From Hydractinia symbiolongicarpus (lineage: Eukaryota; Cnidaria; Hydrozoa; Anthoathecata; Hydractiniidae), in assembly GCF_029227915.1 (NCBI RefSeq), contig NC_079876.1, positions 11,036,001 to 11,100,000 of the forward strand: a stretch of 64,000 bases of DNA. Direction: 5' to 3'. This document shows positions 49,025 to 62,200 of this stretch, in pieces. The notes under the pieces are model-generated. The model did no database searches. It had not been told where the DNA came from and saw only the letters and a list, made by a program, of their open reading frames with translations. Every line of letters starts with the position of its first letter. Position 1 is the first letter of the stretch. The translations under genes and the position numbers were made by a program.

Positions 49025-49122
49025 ACCATCCCCGTCCCCAGAATTTGTTACCTGATAAGTCAAAGCCGCTAGCGCTCGGTCTACATCTCAAAAAGTCAAG
49101 AACCCCTGGAGACGAGGTTGTT
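49025..49122. repeat. Foldback element, CTCGTCTCC/CCCCGTCCCC ends
   Basis: The left end CCCCGTCCCCAGAATTTGTT and the right end CCCCTGGAGACGAGGTTG form a short, diverged terminal inverted repeat of the same MITE family as 29068. Confidence 0.6.
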
Positions 49123-49925
49123 GACAGAGTAGATACTTTTTCAAAACGAGTATAATAAAAGATGAACACTTTTCATCGGATGTTTTGATCAACGCTGTCA
49201 AAAAGCCTGTGGTAAATTTTAATCATAGTAAATGGAGTCCTGCGCAAATTTCAGCACAGATTCTGCGCAAATTTCAATACGCATTCGTCTTTTACGTTGC
49301 ACCTAGGGCTTCCCTTATTATAATACAGGAATTTACGGACTTCTATTATGATCTGCGCATTAATTTTGCTTGCCGGAACCTTAGCCCGTTTGCGTGAATT
49401 CCATCCTCGATCACAGGACATGTCGTTATGATCAACGCTTTCTGAATCAAAAACGCTTGCTGAGTTAAACTGTGTAAACAACAAAAACTATGTCCATGTG
49501 GGCATTGCTATACATTTTCTACACGTTTGCGGACTTTTCCGAGAGGGAAGTAGCAAAATAAGTTATTTCTCATCTCCAGTACCTGTTACAATCTCATCTT
49601 CAAACAAAACAAAACAACCGTATGATATATATAAAACCGCTTATCTATGTGGGTATGGTGACATGATCCATAGATTTGGGAGATCCGTTCTAGAACTAAG
49701 TATGATTTCAAACTTCGTGTAAATTTGATTTATCAGCATTTTAAGTACAAATTGCGCGACCTGACTCAAAATTGGTTAGCTTTAATAAAGCTCAGAGAGT
49801 ATGCTGATGCTGGTCATGAGTAAAATTCTGCTGGGGATTATTTGTTGTTGGAACTATCTGTCCAATATGTCGAACCAAAAGGTGTCAACAAGCTATATAT
49901 AATGGCAATAAACAGATCTATTCTT
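49123..49925. other. Gene-poor spacer
   Basis: No gene is supported. Short open frames on both strands around 49185-49722 lack any recognisable domain or splice structure. Confidence 0.5.
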
Positions 49926-50340
49926 TTAAATTTTAAAGCGTTGTTGGACTAAACGGTTAAATTGCGAGTTTGTATGGACCTACGGAGGGTAGGAGACGCG
50001 ATTGTGCTCTTTTGAATACTTCCGGATTACTTCAAAGTTTACAACATTCACATTCTCCTCATGAACAGTTATTGTGCATTTATGGTTATCCTGCATACCT
50101 CATTCGTCCACAAATACTTATGGCCCTTTAAGGATGCGAATATACTACTAATCAAAGACCGTTAAATGAGGCCATGAGCAAAGTGAGAATATCTGTGGAA
50201 TGTATATTTGGTGACATTGTGAATTACTCGCATTTTTAGAAAAAGTTGAAGATAGGCTTGAGTGCTGCTGGAAAAATGAATTCACTTTGTGCACTTCATG
50301 ATGAATTCAGAATTCTCAAAGTTCTCTGGAGTTTATGAGT
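49926..50340 (+). pseudogene. PIF/Harbinger (DDE_4) transposase relic
   Basis: One frame, interrupted by stops, gives YGPTEGRRRDCALLNTSGLL, then CIYGYPAYLIRP and LNEAMSKVRISVEC-IFGDIVN. These correspond in order to the middle of a Harbinger-type DDE_4 nuclease. The second catalytic Asp environment survives (RRRD), while the usual YGDPAY has become YGYPAY. It is clearly dead. It may or may not belong to the same element as the relic at 33240. Confidence 0.7.
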
Positions 50341-50376
50341 TTATGTTAAGAAAATTTTGTACCATATTCGTTTAAA

Positions 50377-51054
50377 ATCTTTGCAACGTCAGTGCAAAAA
50401 TAACTTTTATATTCCATGCAAAGAACACGATTTCATGTAAAGTATTCACAAACTTTCTTTTGTGTAAATTCTTTGAAATATCACGATACAATGTAAGAAC
50501 TACGTTTATATTTTACACACAGAACACGAGTTCGTGTAAAGTATTCACGAACTTTCTATTGTGTAAATTATTTGAAATATCACGATACAATGTAAAAACT
50601 ACGTTTATATTTTACACACAGAACACGAGTTCGTGTAAAGTATTCACAAACTTTCTTTTGTGGGAATTTTTTGAAATATAACGATACAATGTAAGAACTA
50701 CGTTTATATTTTACACACAGAACACGAGTTCGTGTAAAGTATTCACGAACTTTCTATTGTGTAAATTATTTGAAATATCACGATACAATGAAAGAACTAC
50801 GTTTATATTTTACACACAGAACACGAGTTCGTGTAAAGTATTCACAAACTTTCTTTTGTGGATATTTTTTGAAATATAACGATACAATGTAAGAACTACG
50901 TTTATATTTTACACACAGAACACGAGTTCGTGTAAAGTATTCACGAACTTTCTTTTGTGTAAATTATTTGAAATATCACGATACAATGTAAGAACTACGT
51001 TTATATTTTACACACAGTACACGAGTTCGTGTAAAGTATTCACGAACTTTCTTT
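50377..51054. repeat. 99-bp satellite, nearly seven units, alternating subtypes
   Basis: CACGAGTTCGTGTAAAGTAT recurs at 50525, 50624, 50723, 50822, 50921 and 51020, exactly 99 bases apart, after a degenerate first unit. Two subtypes alternate: ...TGTGTAAATTATTTGAAATATCAC and ...TGTGG(G/A)(A/T)... with AATATAAC, a 198-bp higher-order period. Each unit has ACACGA-gt-TCGTGT, a small hairpin. Confidence 0.93.
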
Positions 51055-52522
51055 TTTCTTTAACTTTTGTGATGATTCGTCACTTGATTCTTTATCTTTC
51101 GACTTTTTCGCTTCGCTCTTTTTCTCTACCAAAAATAAGTAAAATACATTACAAAGTCAATCTTTACCAGAAAATCTGTTTAGAATTTTGAGGTCGACAG
51201 AACAGACCCTGTTTAAAATATCTCTGCCCTAGAACTGTCATTTCTAGAAGACAAGGAAGTAGCAAAAACATATCATAACTTATGTTTATTAATATCAAAA
51301 ATAAATATGTGTTTCTAAATAACTATTTAGTGACAGTATACAAATGTCGTCCACAGAACATTGTTTTTTTTGTTTCACGAGTATAGATAAATTGCAGCTG
51401 GTGCTGTCACCTAGCTTACTTTATATACACAACATCGGGTACTATAGGAATACAAACATCGTTCAAAGTTAACCTTTACCCAAAACGTCATTTGTTTAAG
51501 CGAATAAAGACAAAACGGTTTTGCGTGATGACACAATTACACAGTTCTTTGTGTGCTGTGAAATTCTATTTGTTGTGATTTTCAATATGTTTCCACAAAC
51601 CAGTTAGTATCTGATTTCAATATATTGCAGGATAAAAAAGTTGCAAAAGTTTATTCTCTTAAAATGGTATATACTCATAGCTTTGGTAAATCTGTTATTC
51701 TTTTAAAATGGTATACACTCATAGCTTTGGTAAATCTGTTACAGAAGTTACCTAGCCTTAGGTGGAAAATACCCAAAGCTTTGGTTAAAGTTGGTCTAGA
51801 TACATTTCGAAATATTATGTTAAAGAAAGAAAATAGATTTACTTGAGAAAGAAAAAAAACTCCTAAATGGCGACTTGGAAATAACTTTTTGTGTGAACCA
51901 GTACTTTCTAAGGTATTTTCCAGAATATAAAAAAACATTTTGAGGGGGTTATACAAACTCACAAATTCTAGATGAATAAATTCGTAATACCTTCTTCAAA
52001 CGTGTAGATTTTTGTGAGTAGGCTGTTTAGCTCTAAATAACAACAAAAACAACAACATATTACTTCCTACAAAAACAAATTAGCGATTTTCATCTCTATA
52101 TATGATTACAATCTATCCTGCACATTAATACGCGCCATTTGAAATGGAAAGCATTTACTATGCACGTGTTAAGGTACCCAGGATATATGAAACACGCATT
52201 ACCCAAATTGATGTAAAATAAAACTATGTAAGATAAATTTGTTATCGAATAGTATTTCGACTTACCGACTCTCAAGGCTCAGAAGAACAAACAGAAAAAC
52301 CACAACCTTCACAATCTCTACAGTAATAAGGTCTAGTTCCGAATTTGTACCAAAAAGGTTTTTACTTTTCTTGTCTGTTGTATGAGAACAATTTCATTTT
52401 AAAGCACAGTTATTATTTACCCAGGATAGCCTTTTCAGTTTCTAATAATGCTAAATGTGCTATTTTGCTTTTAAAGCTCTAATTTGAGCTATGAAAAACA
52501 TTTAAGCACAATAGCTGCTTGT
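51055..52522. other. Gene-poor spacer with a 44-bp direct repeat
   Basis: AAAATGGTATA(T/C)ACTCATAG units at 51661 and 51705 form a 44-bp tandem pair. No exon, RNA gene or element boundary was recognised elsewhere in the stretch. Confidence 0.5.
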
Positions 52523-52723
52523 TTAACCCTATTCGGTCCGGGTTTTTTTTTAATAACTCTTTAATGTTATGTTGCATGGCTAGAATACTTATTGAGTTTC
52601 AATATTTATCTATTAGACACCTGCATGCAAATTTTGTCATGATAATTTGATATTCTATCTGAATATCCTTATTTGAAAAGCATAGAACTATTATAAAATT
52701 TTGAATAACGTCATAATTATTAC

Positions 52724-53425
52724 AAACTAGTCGATAAGGCCCGTGGAAAAATCCACTGAGGCAGGATAAAAATTTTGATGACGTCAGCAACCTACCATTA
52801 ATAATTTAGAAGTTTTGTTTTCACGTTGCATCTATCGTGTAGAGATTAAAGCGCTGATCAAGAAAAGGTATATGATCATGTGCTTTTGATATGAGCAGTT
52901 AATGAGATATAAGGAGAGTTTTAAAAATTTAAATCAGCAATGGCCTCATCAAGATCGAAAAAATTTTTTTATAAATTTATATACCTATTGCCTTCATCGT
53001 ATAGATCTTGAAACGCTGATCAAAAAATGTATAGGATTAAGTACTTTTGACAAACGGTTGCAGAGATATCAAGGTTTAAAGGTTTTTTGATGACGTCATC
53101 AACCCGTCCGGATTTGGGGACCCAGGTTTGGAAAACTCACACAAATTGGTCCTAGGTTTTCTCTAGTTACCTACGCAGTGAAAAATCATTGACGTCACCA
53201 CCTCACTTCCAAGTTATTTGGCCTCTAAGTTTTAGCTGCACTGTAATGGCTTCATTAATTTAATATAGGATATTGACGTTAAAGTAGTGTTATTGACGTC
53301 GCGCCGTAACGTCAGAAAATTTAACATATTAGACATAAGTTTTTCGGCAACATCAAAGGAAAATGAAGACATCCACTTTGCCTGTTACAAACAGAGACAG
53401 TCTCTGTATTATTATAAGAGACTAG
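52724..53425 (+). repeat. GTGGAAAAATCCAC repeat family, unit 1
   Basis: Starts ACTAGTCGATAAGGCCCGTG then GAAAAATCCACTGAGGCAG. It contains two similar sub-blocks around CGCTGATCAAGAAAA and CGCTGATCAAAAAAT. TGACGTCA occurs at the sub-block junctions, then CCCGTCCGG, and the unit ends near TATTATTATAAGAGACTAG. The same order recurs in the next unit, so the boundaries are real even though the class of element is unknown. Confidence 0.75.
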
Positions 53426-53575
53426 CTACATCTTTTCTTTTTTCCTTATATCAGAATATAAGATAAAGCTAGCTAGCTTTCATCAGTAAAAAATGTACAA
53501 AATAGTACATAAAGCTATACACCGTTTATTAGCTTGGTATTAAAGAGCATGTCATGAAAAAATCAAGCTGTTTAT

Positions 53576-54265
53576 TGATTACTAGTCGATAAGGCCCGTG
53601 GAAAAATCCACTTAGGCAGAAGGACAATGGAAAAATAGGTTGCTTTAGATTTTTTGCTGACGTCAGCAGTGCAATTACAAAAATTTTTGGCGAAATTTTG
53701 TTTATTCGTTGCCTGTACTGTGCAGAGGTATAAACGCTGACTAAGAAAATGTATATGATCATGTCTTTTTAATAAGCGGTTAATGAGATATAACGGTTTT
53801 AAAACTTTGCTGACGTCAACAATGGCCAGTCAAACCCCCCAAAATTTTTTTAAAAAAATTTGTATACCTGCTGCTTTTTTTATATACGTCTTGAAACGCT
53901 GATCAAGAAAATGTATAGGATCGCGTATTTTTGACAAACGGTTGCAGAGATATTAGGGTTTGAAGGTTTTTGGCGATGTCATCAACCCGTCCATTCCGAA
54001 ACGGATTCGGGGACCTAAGTTTGGGAAACTTACCCAAAGTGGTCCCTAGTTACCTACGCAGAAGATGACGTCAGTTATTTCCACTCGTTTCCAAGTTATT
54101 TAGCCTTAAATTTAAAAGTGCAATGCAGTGGCTACACTAATCTTAATATACTTTCCTTTGGCGTCAATATTGCTCTAACGTCAAAGTTTGCTAATTTACA
54201 GAACAAATTTATAGACGATGTTTTATAGACTTTATTAAAGAAATTTTATCCACTTTGCAAAAGTC

Positions 54266-54346
<81 letters not shown>

Positions 54347-54365
54347 ACTGGCGTATTATTATATA
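53576..54365 (+). repeat. GTGGAAAAATCCAC repeat family, unit 2, with GACA tail
   Basis: Same organisation as the preceding unit (start GATTACTAGTCGATAAGGCC, paired CGCTGATCAAGAAAATGTAT sub-blocks, CCCGTCCATTCCG, GTGCAATGCAGTGGCT). It then has a long (GACA)n tract and a GGCGTATTATTATATAGAT end. Confidence 0.75.
54267..54346. repeat. (GACA)n microsatellite, about 20 copies
   Basis: Uninterrupted GACA tetranucleotide tract inside unit 2. Related family copies carry only traces of it (GACAGTCTC at 53396; GACAGACAC near 30435), consistent with expansion of an element-borne tail. Confidence 0.95.
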
Positions 54366-55599
54366 GATTATAAAATTCAGGAAAGGTGTTTTAGCCGTTT
54401 TATTTCAAGAGATACTTCCTCTTAATTTGCGAGCGTGGCAATCGACTAATTTGAAAAAATAATTTTTTATATGAAAAGTATATTAAAGTTGAGGACGGAC
54501 TCGTTACATTTTCGGACTCAAAATAATAATAATAAAAGTAACAAAATGATAAGAATAAAAATTAAGGAAAAAAGTAACGAAAAATTGCTCATTTTCTTTT
54601 AAAGCAGTACTTGTGCCGTGTAAAGCATTAGACACCAGCATGCAAAATGTTTAGGTCCCATATATTTCAGAGGCTTTGATATTGGCTATTACTCGAAACT
54701 ACCCCTAAAAATCTCTTTGAAACCCTTTTAATGGGGAAACTCTTGTTAGGATTTTGTTTAGAACTTGAAACTTACAACACAACTTTGTTTTATCAAGAAG
54801 AAACATTTTGCATGTTTTAGTCACGTAGTTAATCCGATTTATCGATTTTTTTCGGGTAAAATTTTAAATTTTTACCCGAAAATCGGAAAAAACGGATTGT
54901 CGGGCAATATTTGGCAATTTTTCATACGATCTATGTAAAAACCGGAAAATATGTTAGATAACTTTCATTTAGCTTTCAGAAACTTCAAACTGAATGTAAA
55001 AATTCGCTCTAGAACTAAAGTAATTGAATTTTAAGCAGATAGTGGTATTTTGAACAAATTTCAAGCTTTTGATTACGTCACAGAAAAAGTGCTAATGCAA
55101 GCAAAAATTTATTGCTGCCATTTTGTTCCTTTTGACATACTATAAGTGTGCCAAGTTTTATTCAATTTAGACAATCCTATGAAAGGTTATTGAGGGGGAG
55201 GGGAAGAGGGAATCCCACCCGGTCATAATATGTTCGAAAACCCCGGACCGAATAGGGTTAAGCTTCGTTTTCAATGGTGACTAATGCGAAATAACATAAT
55301 TAATTTTTGAACATAATTTCTTAGTTCAAAGTGGAAACATGTTTAGTTTGTGTTATTTCAAACTCAAAACTTCAAGTTTCATGAAACAACGTGAACTTGA
55401 CATCTAATTTTTTTGGTACTGTTCCTCGTTACTTCATGAAATAAAGAAACATCAAAGGAATACTGATATTTTTATGCAAATATGAGTTGCAAAACATACA
55501 GTGTAAGAATTTTCGAGATAAATACGCTTTAGAAACACGTATTTAAGGTTTTAAAAAGAACATTTTATAATAAAAGTGAATTTGTTTTTTTCATTGGCG

Positions 55600-55760
55600 G
55601 AACGTTAGCAGAAAGGATCGAATTACACTTTTATAGCCCCTGACATGACTTGATCATCGATTGAACCCACAATCTTCCGCACTGGAGGCAAAAGCTCTAC
55701 CACAAACCCACCATTTTATGGTGAACGCTCTGCCTCAGGGACACCAGTCGTTGAGGGTTA
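55600..55760 (-). mobile_element. tRNA-derived SINE, different family, minus strand
   Basis: On the minus strand, TGGGTTTGTGGTAGAGC (A-box region, about 55694-55710) is followed about 40 bases later by GGGTTCAATCG (B box, 55658-55668). The tRNA-unrelated tail ATCCTTTCTGCTAACG follows. The spacing of the two boxes fits an internal RNA polymerase III promoter. There is no complete tRNA fold. Confidence 0.6.
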
Positions 55761-56296
55761 AGCATGTTTAATATTTTATTTATAACTTCGTTTACTTTTA
55801 ATCCCCAAACATACTAAGGTATACCAGGTAACAATGCTTTTGAGATATCAAGATTTAAATTTTTTGAGAAAAGGTCCCATTTATTTTCCCATTTTTTATC
55901 TGTTGTAGGAGTTACAAGCTCTATAAGTTTTTCAAGAATACAAAAATAAAAAATATGACAAAAATGGCCATTTTGATTCTTTATTGATTCTTAGTACAAG
56001 TTTGATTGTATTTACTTCCAGTATACCACAATGACCGATTAAGCACCCAGTGCTTAATTAACCGCTCAATCTGAAGAAACACCGCTTTAACTTAGTGTCG
56101 AAAAGCACCTAATGCCCAAGTATGAATTCACTCTGATTGAGTGTCCATGGTCTTTGACTGTGGGGCTATTTAAGCTAGTGGGTAAGCTGTGAATTAATAC
56201 AACAAGTAAATAGTCAAGTAATTCCAAGATGTTTCGAACACATTTCCAAAGAACGTGTTGTCTCAAAATGAGAATATTTATGAAATTCTGCATTAC

Positions 56297-59200
56297 CTTG
56301 GTCATCAGCCTCTGCTTCCTTGTCTTTATTTTTTTCTTTGACTTCTCCTTCCTCTTTTTTCTTGCTTTTCCCTTCCTTTTTCTCTTTTTCTCGATCTTTC
56401 TCTTTCTTTTTTTTCCTAAGAAAATGCATTGCTGACTTTAAAAAAAAAATGGATCAAGTAATATAGGTTGAGAGGATTATCAATGGTAAAAAATACTGCA
56501 TGCACAAATTAAACAATAATTTGAAACATCTGATCCGGCATTGTAAAAGCAGCATCAAATACTTCTACTTTTAAACACACCGAAACGTAAGCACTCGTCA
56601 ATGCTTTTGAAAACATGCTACAAAATATCAGTGCTTTTTGGTTGTGAATGAGTAACTTTAGCTTATAACATAAAAAAAAATTATTCACCCTGATGCATTC
56701 TTTTAAGTTGGTATTAAGGTAAACTAAGTGACCAGCCTGCAAACAACTTTTCCTAGCTACTTTTTTATTATATCTGACACATGTTTGTTACCATTATATT
56801 TCCATTATTCAAAAAAAAACGATGCACAAATAATTTTGAGTTTAATATTTTTGGAGAATATAGGTATCAAATGTTGCAAATGTATGGAATAAAAACATAA
56901 AAATAGAAAAAATACGTTTTATAATGATATATAACTATAATATAAGTGAACAGTAAGTGAGAATATTCATAGCATATTATAAAAAGATTGTTACACCATT
57001 TTCCATTTCACCTAATAAATCCACACCAAATCCTCTTAAAGTAATAAATTCTAAAAAATTCAATAGCAGATGGCTACTACAAACAATATTCAGTTTGGAT
57101 AGGTAACGTGACAATTTATTTTAGGGTAACTTTTTACTTGTGATTTTTTTGCATATCTCTGTAAATAGCTAGCTAGCTATAACTGTCCGCTGTAAAAGTC
57201 AGATTAAGGAAAACGTCAATATTTTAATTGTTAACTTGAGTGTCAACTACAAAATAATTTAGATATCCATTGTTAAAATTATATTTTTAGTATCTAGATT
57301 CAAATAAGTAGCCATTTAATTTTGACAACCACGAAAACAACATTGACTTCAGGATTTGGATTATAAAAAAAAAAAATCTTAAATAAAAACTTTGAGGTGA
57401 TTATTTTAACAAACATTTGTTCTTTTTTAATCGAATCTGCTTCCAACATCTCGTAGCAAACGGCAGTAAAATCAACTTTAAATTGAGGAAATACAACAAT
57501 TCTTTAACGTTTCAGTCTGTTTTTGCTTTGTTCAGTTTTATTTCCAGTCAGGTGCGCACTTTTTGCCATGTTTTTATCCTCTTTAGAGCAGAAATCAGTC
57601 CTGGCAAAACATTTTTATTAATTTAATTAAAAAATACGAATAATATTTAATAAGGTTGAACAGGCGGATCCACAATACTTTGAAGCTAATGCTGCAAAAT
57701 TGCTATCTAACTTATTTATGTTACTTTATTCTCTTGAAATCATTAAAGCAACCATGTAGAATCAACATTTATCTACAATTGGGTAATGAAGTTTGAAAAA
57801 ACAAGAAGAGGAAGATCTTAATTATACAATTTGTATAATTAAGCAATTCAGAATTGACAAAACCAAAAATAGATAAAGAAACAACCAAGGTAACAAAGAA
57901 TCCAATATACAAGCACGCAAGAACTATCATATTTTCAAGATAGGAATTTCGCAAATTACATTTCTAGTCTATTTGGGAAAAATGGAACACATTAGTATCT
58001 GTGATATTGCCAACATACAGTATTTCTTTATTAGATAATGAAGAAATCGTAATTTAAACAAATTCTGACAACAACTTGTATCAAGTGACAAATAACAAGT
58101 CAGTGATCATATACATACTTGGAGGATGATCTATCAGGAGACTTGGAAGTTGATTTCCGGGATTTTCTTCTTGCAGGAGAACGAGATCTTGATTTTGATT
58201 TTTTTCTAAATGAATTTAATAAAAATGAAGTTCAAAAGAAGTTTAAAATCTCTTTTTCAAGCAGTTCTTTTTATGAAGTAAATTTACAAAAAGTAAAGAT
58301 TTGACATCTGTTATAGATGCAGTTCTCCATGCAGGGCTTCCCAATCAAAAACACTTCATTCGTGATAAATAAAAGTGTTTTCATACCTGGATCGTCTTCT
58401 AGGAGACCGCGATGAAGATTTGGAAACAGACTTTCGTCTTTTGCGTCGATCTCTAAATAGCAGTTATTTATAAATTTATTTATTTTCATTATCCACATAA
58501 ATTAATGGGTAGAAGTAAACACTGTGCGTCATAAGTTAAATACCTTATTAAGGGCATTATACCTGACACCAGTAAATAAATTAACCAATGTTAGATATAT
58601 TTTTGTTTGAACGATTTTAGGAAAACATTGGTGTAATAAAAATAAATACTGAATGTATTTATTTTTGTGAATGTGATGTGAAAGAAATATAAGCGGCTTC
58701 TAGAACAAAAATCTAACTTATAACTTACCTGGAACGAGATCTTGATTTTCGACGTTTTGGAGACCTGAAATAACAAATACCCGAGTTACAATTTTGTCTC
58801 TTTTTATAAAATTATTTTGTAGATACACATTATTCATTGCAGATCTTTAATTTTGTGTACTAAACCTATTGATTCTAACCCTACCTTATAGAAGATGTTA
58901 ATTAGCTGTTAACAACTAATTTGAATAGTATGGGGCAATTTATAGCTCGGTAATTTGCCAAAGTTTTGTTATATGAGATTATAATTGATCGAGGGAATTG
59001 ATTAACACCAAAGCTGGAAGATTTAAACAGGTTTTACTGAAGGTTTTGGAGGGTGTGGAAGTGAAGTGAACAAAGAATTGTTAAGGAAACTGATCAGCCA
59101 CAAAATGTAAAAAGTATAAAATTGCTTTGCTAAAAATTCTGTTCCACGTAGCTTCCATATTTTAAGTCTGTTTAAGGTAACTTAAAAAGAAGTGAACAAA

Positions 59201-62200
59201 AAATTATGGAGGAAACTGATCAGACACAAATATGGAAAGTACAAACTTGCTTTCCCTAAAATTCTATTTCACGTGGCTGTCATATATTAAAAGACTGGTA
59301 AAGGTAACTCAAAATGAAGTGAACAAAAAATTACTAAGCAAATTAATCAGCCACAAACATATTGAAGAAACTGAAAAGTGTGAGTTTGCATTCATTATGG
59401 CACAGCGTGAATTTTTAGAGGAAGTATGAATTCATTCAAAAAGTGCTGCAGTGTGTGGTGTGAAACAACCAAAAGTGTACAAAAACAAACAAAAAAGATC
59501 AATTCACTGGAAGTTAAAAAACTGTAATTTCAAGCACGGAAGATTTAAAAGAACGTAAATACCTTGAGCGGGATCTACTTCGACTTCGTCTACTGCTTCG
59601 TCTGGGAGATCTATAAAGAAGGGATATCATGAATCTGATGCGATTTGCAAATACCTGGTAACTATGTTAAATTTAATATAGTTAGTGCCATATTAATTCA
59701 ATGCTAGAACCAATATTTTTAAATCAGATGAACTGATGTAATTTAAGTTTTGATGAATGACTTTAAAGTTGATTGATGTTTTGTGTCACTCAATCGCCAC
59801 ACTCTGAGCAATAAATATCATTCATAAAAACACCCTTTGCTAAGTCAGGATAAAGAAAATTAAACCAAAAATATAACACCAAGCATTATTATGTGAATAA
59901 TTACAAAAATTTCTGGAAATATTATTAATGACCATGATCAGATTTGAATAATAGGAAAAATTTTGAATATATGACATTTTCCTTTTTTATTGTAAGCATT
60001 GGCCCTATTGTGCTTGCAGGCTAACACTCCCCCAAACTCCTTTAAGTTAGGTTAATTAGACAGAGAATGGTATACAACCAGAGGAAAACATAATAGATGA
60101 ATTATCATAATACCCAGCCTTTGTTTTGTCCAAAGCCGCACTAAATGATAAAAACACAATGCAACAATTCACCAATGGTTGTAATTACGTCCATTCAAAA
60201 AAGTAAAATAACATTAAGTTGGTTTAAAAATACAGAAACTTACATCGAAATTAAATTTCCACAATGGAAAACAACATTTGGTTGGGAAACTATATGGATA
60301 TGCATTTTTATTTCATTTTTTACTTAAATCTTTTATCATATCTTTTATAAGAAGTCTAGAAGTCAGTTGAACAATTCAGATATTTAAGTGACAGGAAAAA
60401 CAACAACAACAAAATTTAAATACCTTGAACGAGATGGACTGCGACTTCGTCTACTACTGCGTCTTGGTGATCTGTGAAATAATAAACAATATCCGAAATT
60501 AGATGCTTACACAACAAATGTAAAATTACATTTACCGATGTGTTGATTTTAACATTTTAGACATAAAATAAAAGTCCTTGTTCAATCAATCTGGCTTTTG
60601 GTACCTTCAATCATAAATAACAGCTAATATAAGCTGGTTTGTTGCACATGATACAACAATAAATAAGTTCTTAACAGTTACTGTCGCAGTTTCTATTAAG
60701 AGAACTATTTGGTCTAATGATTCTAATTACCACCCAAGTTTTTTATCCACAAAGGTAAATAAAAACTCATTTTCTATTAAGATTTTCACAAAAAACAATA
60801 GATTTAAAAGGTACTCGTACAACACAGGGACACGTAATAGAGGAATTATTATAATACCCTGTTTTTGTTTTGTCCAAAGCTGCACTAAATGATAAGAAGA
60901 ACAAGATTCAAAAACTCACCTAATAAAATAATTATTAAGTATTATTAAATTTTGTTCATTGACAACACAGAAAGTTGCATTATCTTGGCAAAAAGTTAGG
61001 GTTAAAAAAAAATCTCCCTCTCTTTAGATCTTAGTTTGTTAATAAACAATAGTATATACTACCTTGAATAGCTTCTTCTTCGCCGCACTGGAGATCTAAA
61101 AATTAATAAAAAACAAATTTTGAATTGTTCAAACAACAGCAGGAGCACAAAAACTGAATAACAACTTGAAAACTGCATTAATAGGGATTTAGAACTTTTA
61201 CACTGTATAACGTGCTTTTCTATTCAAAGTCATGTATTATATTATTTTTCATTCAGGTGATCATGTCTAGAAACATGAAAATGGTCACGTTTGTTTTAAT
61301 TAAAGATCAAAAATAAAATATTAGCTTGGAGTATGTAAGTAAAGGTAAGTAAAAAATAATTTAAAGGCACAACAGATCGGGACTAATTGAAAACATATAT
61401 TTAAATATATATATAAACAAATAAAAAACATAGTGCCCAAGCTTCGTTAATACACATGGACTTAGGGCAACTTATTTTTAGCCAATTACATTCTACATTT
61501 CTGCAATCATACCATTTTATAGCTTCAAAAATTATTCGTGCCACAGGTAAAGATCTGTCACAAGAGGCAGAACATACGGCAATAAGACTGCATGGTCATA
61601 TAGTCCATTTAATAAAGATCATAAAATTGTTGAAGTGGGGACTAATTTATGCAGAAATGAATCATGGCCTAAGAATGTATCTCAATTTACTAAACTAATA
61701 TACATCAATAGAAAAATGATAGACTTAATACCTAGTACGGGACCTTCTACGCTTTGGAGATCTAGACCTAAAAAATATCAAAACATTGGACACCATAAAT
61801 TCTTAACAACTACAAGCGCTTAAAATAACGGACTGTCAACGGTCAATGACTGCCGAAATTTAGCATTTGACTATCAAGATACAAAAAAGGAACGGTAAAA
61901 TTCACTGGCAGCTTATTGTGCCTTCCACGAGTAAAAATAAAGACGCTCCTAAAATTCTCGCAACAAAAATAACACATAGTTCAACAAGAGTGTAGCTATA
62001 TGGCAAAGCGTAAAGTGTATAACCGCTAAAACTCAAAGCGAATAAACAATTAACATTTACAACAAGCTTCAAAAAAAAGTTTCATATATCACTTGTGGGC
62101 AAATTAAATTGTGAAAAACACGTCAATTTTTACTTAATTATTATGCTGTTTTCCTCGCCAATGGTTAAATTTCATATGTTTAAGTAGTTTCAAAATTTAA

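Larger units (their letters stand above)
52527..55257. mobile_element. Non-autonomous TTAA-flanked DNA element, 2.7 kb
   Basis: A 16-bp perfect terminal inverted repeat (CCCTATTCGGTCCGGG at 52527-52542; its inverse at 55242-55257) is flanked on both sides by TTAA (52523-52526 and 55258-55261). TTAA target sites and CCCTA starts are characteristic of piggyBac-type elements; Kolobok also uses TTAA. There is no transposase inside. The interior is largely two nested copies of another repeat family, a GACA microsatellite and an imperfect palindrome at about 54840-54895. Confidence 0.8.

Noticed and set aside
50377-51054. CRISPR-like or protein-coding repeat
   Set aside because: The 99-bp units vary across their whole length and the short frames shift with unit subtype; it is satellite DNA.
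56229-56435. Phe/Leu-rich plus-strand frame looking like a membrane protein
   Set aside because: Antisense of the Lys/Glu-rich SREK1-like exon (AAA/GAA codons read as TTT/TTC).
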